Notes under the pieces: model-generated | The model's input: the letters and a program-made list of their open reading frames with translations, nothing else | Told to the model about the DNA's origin: nothing | The model's database searches: none | Source of the DNA: Gammaproteobacteria bacterium | Lineage (GTDB): Bacteria; Pseudomonadota; Gammaproteobacteria; Pseudomonadales; GM7GCV1 | DNA length: 6,924 nt | Direction: 5' to 3' | NCBI GenBank assembly: GCA_030830945.1 | Contig: JAURLY010000180.1 | Location: 1-6,924 of the forward strand | Shown: piece after piece, positions 1-6,030 of the stretch | Layout of the letters: each line of letters opens with the position of its first letter | Position numbering within the stretch: the first letter of the stretch is position 1 | Program-made: the position numbers and the translations under genes

Positions 1-16
1 CAACAATGGCTTTCAT
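1..16 (-). CDS. Start of an unidentified downstream gene (partial, five codons)
   Basis: Only the first five codons, reading M-K-A-I-V, are inside the window; the rest lies beyond the left edge. The start is supported by an AGGAG Shine-Dalgarno nine bases upstream and by its position 21 bases after the stop of the large mosaic gene, so it is probably the next gene of the same operon. MKAIV is a common beginning of zinc-type alcohol dehydrogenases and quinone oxidoreductases (MDR superfamily), which would suit a sugar-oxidation operon, but five residues cannot establish this and other families also begin this way. Confidence 0.6.
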
Positions 17-25
17 TACATAAAT

Positions 26-30
26 CTCCT
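26..30 (-). promoter_or_regulatory. Shine-Dalgarno for the downstream gene
   Basis: AGGAG on the minus strand. Two ATGs follow: one four bases downstream that is immediately closed by TAA, and the true in-frame start nine bases downstream, whose A is shared with that TAA. The ribosome site therefore fixes the start of the partial gene at base 16. Confidence 0.65.
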
Positions 31-37
31 AATGAAA

Positions 38-3000
38 TTAACGAGTATCGGCAAACTGGTATAACGAATAAAAAGCGTTAAGTGACGGGGACTGCTCCCC
101 AAACAATCCTTCCGCCAATGTAATTTGGTAAACCCTAGCGGTTTGCTGTGGATGTACTTCATTTTGTTCAGTATTCGCGAGCTCTAGCAATAGCGTTTGC
201 CCTCCATCCCGAACGCTGACGTGCACTTCCTCGTCTCGCCTGTCCAGCTCAGGGGAACCGTAATCAGGGGTATCGCTATAAACCCAGGAGCGTATTTGTA
301 CCGATTGATCTACATCTTGGCCAGGACCAAGAACAGGCTGTGTAAGAGTTACTTTAAAGCCATCGTCGGTAACAGCCACCGATTGGATGGCAGCTGCAAC
401 CGTTTCCCCATCGTAGCGGATATGCTGGAGTGCTGCTACATGCCCACCCTTGGCCTGCCAACCTCGACCTGTCTGCCCCAACAATAAACTGCCATCGGGT
501 AAAAACAGGCCGCGCATTACGCCAGATTCCAGACCGGAAATAAACGGAATAACTGCACCCTGTTTCTGACCATTCACCTCTTCTGTCACAACACGAAGAA
601 GGTTCGACTGGGTCTGATCACCTACTAACATCTGGTTGCTAAAAGGACCAAATTTACCTTCGGTTGTATCCCAGACAGGGTGGCCGGGGGCATTAGCCAC
701 AATATTGTGAGGAAAAAGAACGACTGCCTGCTCACGAGCCCCGGCCATTCTTTCCCACTTTATATCAGCAGAATCGGGCGTCTTGCCTGGAAGATCAACC
801 AGGCTGCTGGGATGCCCGTAAAATTTATCTTGGTCGAGAATAAAAAGTTTTGATGTGCCAACAAATTCACCCTGGTTTTCGGTATACCAGAGCAGGTGGT
901 CCGGGCCGAGCGCCAATCCTGCAGGGCTGCGCATCCCATTGGCATATAAGCTGTACTCTCCCTCGGGGGTTACCCGTATATTCCAGCCGCTGTAACCACC
1001 CTGACTCCCCATGAACATACCTTTTGCTTTGTAAATAGCTTCATCGGCATGAGCAAGGTTTAGGCTAATGTGGTAAGCACCATCTGCCGCCAGAACCGGC
1101 CCGTGTAAGTAGGTATGGTAGTTACCGTGATAGCTGTGAGCATCAAACAATGTGTCAAACTTATCCCCCATACCGTCCCCATCCGTGTCGGTAATTCGGG
1201 TCAACTCAGCCTTTTGCCCAACTACGAGTTGAAGGCCGTGCCGATCTTCAATATGGACACCCAGACTGTCAAACAGACCTTCGGCAAACAATTGCCATTG
1301 GCCGTCTTTAATACGCCATATACCTGCTGAGCGAGTCGCTACCACTATCGTGCCGTCTTCAGCTAGCGCAAGCCCCAACGCCTCAAACAACTGGTCACGC
1401 CCGTAGTTATCCTGAGGTGGCAGATAGTTTTCAATACTGTAGCCCGCTGGCAGGTCAGCAACAGCATCGACTTGTTTAAGTGGCTGACTGAAATGATTGA
1501 AGTCCGTGTCATCGGGTCGCCAGACATCCCCCGCCAGAGCCATATTTGCTCTCAATCGAACGTCGTCGCTACCTGAAGGCAATTCCCAAACGCCATCTCT
1601 TAGCCGACCAGCGGATATATCCACATCAGCAAGGACAGACTGATTTACCATGAATTGTTGCGTCTCCGCGCGTTCGCCCTTGACATTGAAGGTCACTGAC
1701 CCGGAATTCGTGATATCCATTGCAACCAAAAGATTGTTATTACCCACCCGGTAACGAAACACTGGCGCTTCTTGGTTGTTGCCAGTAGAGCGTTCATACC
1801 CAAAAAACTGTGCATTCTGTTCAGCAATCAACTGGGCTTGGTCTTTTGTCGACCAAAGAGACTTTTCTATGGTTTCCACATCCCCAAAAACAGACTCTTT
1901 AAACGAAAAATTAACCAGCTCGCCTTTAGTATTTAAGGGAGCAAAGAGTACTCCGCTATCCCCCAAATCGATTTCACGACTTTCAAAGCCTGTTTTTATT
2001 CCGCCCCCGCCACGGTTGGTCAGTTCGCCACTCATGTCCAAAAAACCACCCTGCCATACTTTGGCAATTCCCAAAACGCGAGGGTCAAAGCTGTAATTCA
2101 CGCCGTTAGGCAAACCGACATGAATTGCGCGTGCAGACACTCCTTCCATAGGACCTCGCTGCAAACGCACACGGTCTGTCACAAGAAACTGCAAATCATC
2201 CCGCAAAGGATCATATTTCTCTGGCCCTGAAGCTTCCACTAATTTGATTACCGGCCCCTGGTCCCAAACAGGGTTGAGTGTTTGCAGGTAATAGCCAATG
2301 GCATCAAGCTGCTGATCAGGTAGGGTTTGCCTCATATAGGGAGGCATAATCGGCATAAATGCCTCACCCTGATTATTTCCCGCTTCATGAATAGCCAGCT
2401 CAGAACCTGGACTTCTGACGCTTCGCTCTAAATAGCTAGAGTCGGCCTTGACGGTAAATCGATGATTCTCTGAAGCTTCAACAATTTGTCTCTCTCGAGC
2501 GGTTCTTTTAAACAAACCAAACAGGTTTGGTCCGGTTTTTGTGCTCGTATCATTAACAGTCACGGCATGACATTCGCTACAACCAAAAGATTGAAAAGCA
2601 TTTTTCCCAATTGAGACGAAGTCGACCAGATTGCCCTCATTTGTTTCAGCACCACTGGACTCAGGCAGACTTACATTGGAAAAATCAGCAGGATGGATAT
2701 CAAGAGTGCGCACTGCCAGTTGACCGCCTCTCACACGAATCAGGGTTGGCCCTCGACTTGTCTCCCATGCATTCAATGGGTCAGCAGTAAAATTGGCTAA
2801 CAGTGTGTTTCTCTGGAGAGTTTCACCATTGAGTTCAGCTTCAAGAATCATCGCATTGGCGACTTTATTTGATGCCTCATCGTAACGAGGCGCGCGAAAC
2901 TTGATTCGAAGGATTTGCCACTGGCCTGGGACTTGTTCAACCTCTTTTAAAGGTGCAATACCCGACACTTCAAGCATGCGTGCCTGGACTCCCCCTGCAT

Positions 3001-3346
3001 CTGTATAGGTGAGGCCTTCTGCCTGATCCGCATCCACCAGGGAAAGTTCATAGCGTCCCTGCAGATATATTCCTGCTTTGGTATCAGGTGTAGCCAGATA
3101 CTCTATAGTGATTACACTATCGCCCAGCGGAATATTTGATTCGACGGACTCACCGGAAGAGAGCAGTAATTGATTGCCCTCTCCCCTGGAAACCAAAGAA
3201 CCGTCATTGTATTCCACTGAGCCGAATGTCAATGATTGGCCGCCTTGCAAATAGGCTGAAAGATCATTGGACAGAGTCGCGGAGACTGCTGTGAGACTGA
3301 TACCAAACATCAGCGCACAACCCAACATACGCAGGGAATTAGTCAT
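38..3346 (-). CDS. Secreted mosaic protein: DUF1080-like domain, cytochrome c, DUF6797-like region, sorbosone-dehydrogenase-like propeller
   Basis: About 1102 residues from the chosen ATG. Seen: signal peptide (1-23, cleavage near AVSA); a degenerate DUF1080/concanavalin-like domain (about 35-220; GIYLQGRYELSLVD at 92-105 matches GVFLQELYEVQVLD of the neighbour); class I cytochrome c (about 240-358) with haem motif CSECH, C256/C259/H260, and probable axial Met in MPIMPPY (M331 or M334); a region like DUF6797 (about 375-620, AIHVGLPNGVNYSFD and GGFLD); a propeller (about 630-980) with DTDGDGMGD at 720-728, a likely calcium loop, and MRSPAGLALGPD; and a C-terminal beta domain (about 985-1095). 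Such layouts are known mainly from Planctomycetes/Verrucomicrobia-type membrane-bound dehydrogenases. Infer a periplasmic sugar oxidoreductase or electron-transfer protein; substrate unknown. A TTG start at 3379 is possible, but the ATG places the signal peptide properly. No clear Shine-Dalgarno is visible, so translation may be coupled to the upstream gene, 36 bases away. Confidence 0.85.
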   Translation of the reverse strand: MTNSLRMLGCALMFGISLTAVSATLSNDLSAYLQGGQSLTFGSVEYNDGSLVSRGEGNQLLLSSGESVESNIPLGDSVITIEYLATPDTKAGIYLQGRYELSLVDADQAEGLTYTDAGGVQARMLEVSGIAPLKEVEQVPGQWQILRIKFRAPRYDEASNKVANAMILEAELNGETLQRNTLLANFTADPLNAWETSRGPTLIRVRGGQLAVRTLDIHPADFSNVSLPESSGAETNEGNLVDFVSIGKNAFQSFGCSECHAVTVNDTSTKTGPNLFGLFKRTARERQIVEASENHRFTVKADSSYLERSVRSPGSELAIHEAGNNQGEAFMPIMPPYMRQTLPDQQLDAIGYYLQTLNPVWDQGPVIKLVEASGPEKYDPLRDDLQFLVTDRVRLQRGPMEGVSARAIHVGLPNGVNYSFDPRVLGIAKVWQGGFLDMSGELTNRGGGGIKTGFESREIDLGDSGVLFAPLNTKGELVNFSFKESVFGDVETIEKSLWSTKDQAQLIAEQNAQFFGYERSTGNNQEAPVFRYRVGNNNLLVAMDITNSGSVTFNVKGERAETQQFMVNQSVLADVDISAGRLRDGVWELPSGSDDVRLRANMALAGDVWRPDDTDFNHFSQPLKQVDAVADLPAGYSIENYLPPQDNYGRDQLFEALGLALAEDGTIVVATRSAGIWRIKDGQWQLFAEGLFDSLGVHIEDRHGLQLVVGQKAELTRITDTDGDGMGDKFDTLFDAHSYHGNYHTYLHGPVLAADGAYHISLNLAHADEAIYKAKGMFMGSQGGYSGWNIRVTPEGEYSLYANGMRSPAGLALGPDHLLWYTENQGEFVGTSKLFILDQDKFYGHPSSLVDLPGKTPDSADIKWERMAGAREQAVVLFPHNIVANAPGHPVWDTTEGKFGPFSNQMLVGDQTQSNLLRVVTEEVNGQKQGAVIPFISGLESGVMRGLFLPDGSLLLGQTGRGWQAKGGHVAALQHIRYDGETVAAAIQSVAVTDDGFKVTLTQPVLGPGQDVDQSVQIRSWVYSDTPDYGSPELDRRDEEVHVSVRDGGQTLLLELANTEQNEVHPQQTARVYQITLAEGLFGEQSPSLNAFYSLYQFADTR

Positions 3347-3382
3347 ATGCAGGGCTACTTTATCAATCAAGTCCGGCAAGTT

Positions 3383-4141
3383 TTAAAGTTCACGAATCCA
3401 GATGTTGCGAAATCTGGAAGGGTTCCCGTGATCCTGCAAACTAAGCGGAGCACAACCGTGAGCTTCATAGGGAGGATAACCAATCCAGGCAGTCGGACCC
3501 TGAATCTCAACATGGTTTTGCACCAAAACCCCATTGTGCAACACGGTGATATACGCAGGCTGTTCAAGCTCGCCAGATTGATCAAATCGTGGAGCGGAAT
3601 AAATAATGTCATATGTATTCCACTGATCCAGTGGACTGGTAGCGTTCACTAAAGGAATGTGCTGCTTGTATATGGAAGCTGCCTGACCATTGGAATAGGT
3701 TTCTCCCGCATAGGAATCAAGTACCTGAACCTCATAGAGCTCCTGTAAAAACACGCCACTGTTACCCCTCCCCTGACCTTCAGGGCCTTCCATGTCACTT
3801 TCGGCAGGCGGCTGCCACTCAATGTGCAGTTGAACGTCACAAAACGATTGTCTGGTACGTATATCACCTGTTCCCGATGCAGTGACCAGCATATCTCCAC
3901 TGATTTCCCAGGGTGCCGCCGATCCGTCTCTCACCGACTCCCATGCCGAGAGATCCGTTCCATCAAACAATACAATGGCATCCGAAGGGATGCCGTGATC
4001 GTCTATACTGACCCTAGCAGGAACCGGCTCCCATACCTCAGTTTTTTGCGCTTGCTGCCAAGGCTCAAGTTCCTCAGCGAATACGGAAATGGCGTTTGTG
4101 GCGAACCAGATAAATGCCACGATAAATGCTGATCCCCTCAT
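3383..4141 (-). CDS. Secreted DUF1080 protein (3-keto-disaccharide hydrolase family)
   Basis: 252 residues, the usual size for a single-domain PF06439 protein. Signal peptide at 1-22 (cleavage near SVFA). Family hallmarks are all present: LFDGTDLSAWE (58-68), RGNSGVFLQ (125-133), YEVQVLDSY (136-144), QAASIYKQ (153-160) and the C-terminal NPSRFRNIWIREL (240-252). Members characterised in Bacteroidetes cleave 3-keto-glycosides made by a partner dehydrogenase; that this one does so is inference. Cysteines 101 and 230 could form a disulphide after export. The ATG is well supported by AGAGGT eight bases upstream (4150-4155). It is the first gene of a likely operon with the mosaic protein, whose N-terminal domain is a diverged relative, and its leader holds several palindromes. 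A plain carbohydrate-binding role is the main alternative. Confidence 0.88.
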   Translation of the reverse strand: MRGSAFIVAFIWFATNAISVFAEELEPWQQAQKTEVWEPVPARVSIDDHGIPSDAIVLFDGTDLSAWESVRDGSAAPWEISGDMLVTASGTGDIRTRQSFCDVQLHIEWQPPAESDMEGPEGQGRGNSGVFLQELYEVQVLDSYAGETYSNGQAASIYKQHIPLVNATSPLDQWNTYDIIYSAPRFDQSGELEQPAYITVLHNGVLVQNHVEIQGPTAWIGYPPYEAHGCAPLSLQDHGNPSRFRNIWIREL

Positions 4142-4283
4142 GGGCTTTTACCTCTATTCTATTTTTATTACCAAGTAAGTTCACTATACCAAGATAAAGT
4201 CAATTTGACCTTAAGGACTTCAAAGGCCCTGACAATTTGTTTATCAGCCATAAATCAGTGTTGAAGAGCACTATTGATGTTCC
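4142..4283 (-). promoter_or_regulatory. Leader of the DUF1080 operon with palindromic candidate operators
   Basis: This gene-free leader lies between the terminator of the dehydrogenase gene and the DUF1080 start, so the operon promoter should be here. It contains GTCAAATTGAC (4199-4209, 5-bp arms around one base), overlapping by one base the perfect palindrome CCTTAAGG (4209-4216), the pair enclosed by AAGTC/GACTT (4197-4220), and a separate TTTAT-N5-ATAAA (4240-4254). These resemble repressor or activator half-sites. Candidate promoter hexamers (TATAGT at 4184-4189; TTGGTA then TAATAA, 16-base spacing) are weak, so no exact promoter is called. Confidence 0.4.
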
Positions 4284-4324
4284 CAAAAATAAAAACCCGG
4301 AGTTACCTTTGATAATCCCCGGGT
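4284..4324 (-). terminator. Rho-independent terminator of the complete dehydrogenase gene
   Basis: On the minus strand ACCCGGGG pairs with CTCCGGGT (8 bp with one G-U) around a 14-base loop, followed by TTTTTATTTTT. It begins 24 bases after the stop codon. Its first arm is identical over 16 bases to the terminator of the paralogue (5988-6003), but the second arm has diverged, leaving a shorter stem and larger loop. Some read-through into the DUF1080 operon is conceivable. Confidence 0.8.
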
Positions 4325-5278
4325 CTGGCTGACACATGCTTTCAATGCTTATGGAGCGACAATACGCCTAATAATGCCATCGTACTTATTCAGGAGATAA
4401 ACCTGATTATCTGCTCCTGAAGCAAAGCGTAAATCCATACGGGGTGGTGGCTCAAGACCTTGTTCTACACGAGCTTCCTGCACAATTTGCAAAAGCGTTT
4501 TTGCTTCACCACTGCCATCATCAAAGAGCACTCGACGATTTTCTGACTGGCCGTTATACAAATGTTGCTTGTCTGCGGGTACGGCAAACACTTCGCCAGA
4601 GACAAGGTCGCCAAAGAGAATGTAGCCTTCCAGTTCAGTAATACCGCTATCCCTGACAACAGCAAGCCCAGTAACTGCTGTGCCCGATGCGCCCGTGTGG
4701 CCCAGCGGATCCCTGTGATCGTACTCAGCAATCGGGTAACGAATGGATGGATCACTTCGAACCTGCGTATCATCCACACCATCTAATATATTGCGCCAGG
4801 ACTTTCCTTCCGGATTGCCGGGAAAGGCGAAACTGCCTTCCCAGTGGTTCCAGCCCAGATTATCCCCAGCGGTCACCAAATTGATTTCTTCCACCGCTGC
4901 CTGACCTAAATCAGTGACGATCAACGCACCTGTTTCACTGTCCCAGGCGAACTGTTGCAGATTGCGCAGGCCATAGGCATAAATTTCCGGCAACGTATTA
5001 GTCTCGCCGATAAAAGGATTATTCGCAGGAATGCCGTAATTCCCATTCGCACTGTTATCTCCGAGAGGATCAATTAACAGTATTTTTCCATGGGGAAGGC
5101 TTAGGTTCTGAGAGGCATTATACTGATCACCGGCACCGCCACCGTCGCCGACAGCAAGGTAAAGCAGGCCATAATCATAGTCACCAGTAGATACCAAAGG
5201 ATTAAATGCCATCGCACTGGCGTTGTGATTAGGGAATGGTTGCTCGATGCGCAAAACTTCCCTGGGCATACCCCCATC
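4284..5278 (-). repeat. Tandem gene duplication, left copy (mate at 5970-6924)
   Basis: The dehydrogenase 3' portion plus terminator here corresponds colinearly to 5970-6924. Similarity covers the coding region and continues past the stop codon into the hairpin, where 16 bases are identical (4308-4323 versus 5988-6003). The duplication therefore included the transcription terminator. The visible mate is cut by the window edge, so the full unit is longer. Confidence 0.8.
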
Positions 5279-5785
5279 ATACTGGGCTGAATGAACGTCA
5301 TTCGCCGTCCATTCAAACAAAACAGAGTGATGTGAAGGTTCAGCAGCAGCACTTGGATAGTCCGCTACAGAATCCCCAATACTGGCATCCATCCAAGTAT
5401 AGAGCTTGCCATAACCAGGTTCCCCCTCTTGTGAGAAGTCAGGATTTAATGCGACTGAATGCAGTCCTACCTCGCGCCATGACTCGCCAAAACCCGTGCC
5501 CCACTTTGGATCAGCCACCTCAAGATATGTGGTAGCCGAACCAGTGGAATCTACGCGATAAAGCATCCCACTCATATCGTTGACGATCAGATTATCTGTG
5601 CCTGGCTCAGAGATAACATTTTTCATCTGCGCTGGTTTGTCTGCATAATTTGGCAGTGCGGCAAACTCTTCAACCCCAACAACGATAACCTCCTGAGCAT
5701 TAGGCTCAGGATAAGGGTCTCTTGTCTCAGCTAAAAGAGAGATAGAAAAGCTCAACATAACCCAAAAAATAGCAAAATATTTCAC
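4349..5785 (-). CDS. Secreted PQQ-type glucose/sorbosone dehydrogenase-like protein
   Basis: 478 residues with signal peptide (1-19, cleavage near SLLA) and a six-bladed-propeller GSDH fold (PF07995-like). Visible family motifs: GLHSVALNPDF (107-117), NHN with H187 (the family's catalytic-histidine position), LYLAVGDGGGAGD (208-220), GKILLIDPLG (233-242), PEIYAYGLRN with R274/N275, DLGQ then EEINLV (292-304), LEGYILFGD (385-393) and a conserved C-terminal tail. Known members oxidise aldoses or related sugars in the periplasm using PQQ; some relatives have no shown dehydrogenase activity. One oddity is RNLQ where RNPQ is usual. The start is GTG: the ATG two bases upstream is out of frame and runs straight into TGA. 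AAGGGGG lies four bases upstream. The gene appears monocistronic, with its own leader and terminator, and is a tandem paralogue of the partial gene upstream. The substrate cannot be read from sequence. Confidence 0.85.
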   Translation of the reverse strand: MKYFAIFWVMLSFSISLLAETRDPYPEPNAQEVIVVGVEEFAALPNYADKPAQMKNVISEPGTDNLIVNDMSGMLYRVDSTGSATTYLEVADPKWGTGFGESWREVGLHSVALNPDFSQEGEPGYGKLYTWMDASIGDSVADYPSAAAEPSHHSVLFEWTANDVHSAQYDGGMPREVLRIEQPFPNHNASAMAFNPLVSTGDYDYGLLYLAVGDGGGAGDQYNASQNLSLPHGKILLIDPLGDNSANGNYGIPANNPFIGETNTLPEIYAYGLRNLQQFAWDSETGALIVTDLGQAAVEEINLVTAGDNLGWNHWEGSFAFPGNPEGKSWRNILDGVDDTQVRSDPSIRYPIAEYDHRDPLGHTGASGTAVTGLAVVRDSGITELEGYILFGDLVSGEVFAVPADKQHLYNGQSENRRVLFDDGSGEAKTLLQIVQEARVEQGLEPPPRMDLRFASGADNQVYLLNKYDGIIRRIVAP

Positions 5786-5789
5786 ATTG

Positions 5790-5796
5790 CCCCCTT
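5790..5796 (-). promoter_or_regulatory. Shine-Dalgarno and overlapping ATG/GTG start of the dehydrogenase
   Basis: AAGGGGG precedes GCA-ATGTGAAA. The ATG (5787-5785) forms a two-codon start-stop with TGA, while the GTG sharing its last two bases opens the long frame with a good signal peptide. Spacing to the GTG is only four bases, which is short, so the internal ATG at residue 10 is a remote alternative. Confidence 0.45.
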
Positions 5797-5826
5797 GTAT
5801 CGTGAAAACTTCTATCGGGTAGAGAA

Positions 5827-5865
5827 TTTGTTGTTTTTAGTATATATCAAATAAATGACAACAAA
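5827..5865 (-). promoter_or_regulatory. Inverted repeat in the dehydrogenase leader, candidate operator
   Basis: The minus strand carries TTTGTTGT, 23 A/T-rich bases, then ACAACAAA: a perfect 8-bp inverted repeat with about 31 bases between arm centres, roughly three helical turns. The spacer contains TATACT (5839-5844), a fair -10 hexamer, but no good -35 stands at 16-18 bases, as expected if an activator is needed. The placement, 42 to 80 bases before the GTG, fits a regulator site around the promoter. The repeat is read from the sequence; the regulatory role is inferred. Confidence 0.4.
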
Positions 5866-5969
5866 CTTGACCAGCGTTTGTGACACGACCTAGAGAAAAT
5901 TTTTGGGTGCGAAAGCCTGTTCCATAGTCAAGCGAGCATTTTGGGAATGACCAAGCCATAGGATGACTA

Positions 5970-6004
5970 AATAAAAAAGCCCGGGGATTTGATAATCCCC
6001 GGGC
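5970..6004 (-). terminator. Strong rho-independent terminator of the partial dehydrogenase paralogue
   Basis: GCCCGGGGATT pairs perfectly with AATCCCCGGGC (11 bp) around the loop ATCA, then TTTTTTATT. It starts 26 bases after the stop codon. This is the intact version of the hairpin seen after the neighbouring paralogue, and it isolates the two genes transcriptionally. Confidence 0.92.
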
Positions 6005-6030
6005 CCCTGACTGATTAATACTACGAATAG

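Noticed and set aside
197..487. Plus-strand open frame of 96 codons
   Set aside because: It lies wholly opposite the mosaic gene, shows no recognisable domain, and is a shadow of that coding frame. The same applies to plus-strand frames at 1115-1330, 1776-2096, 3347-3652, 3824-4132, 4444-4641 and 5236-5535.
3347..3379. TTG start extending the mosaic protein by 11 residues
   Set aside because: It has no Shine-Dalgarno and would put an acidic, atypical stretch ahead of an otherwise well-formed signal peptide; the ATG at 3346 gives a normal n-region. Not fully excluded.
3367..3900. Short minus-strand frames overlapping the DUF1080 gene in another phase (3367-3612, 3649-3900)
   Set aside because: The DUF1080 frame carries all family motifs throughout; these are out-of-phase shadows without a ribosome site.
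5786..6030. Possible small RNA gene or short peptide between the two dehydrogenase genes
   Set aside because: The only structured element is the terminator attributable to the upstream gene; no separate promoter-hairpin pair or convincing short frame with a ribosome site was seen.
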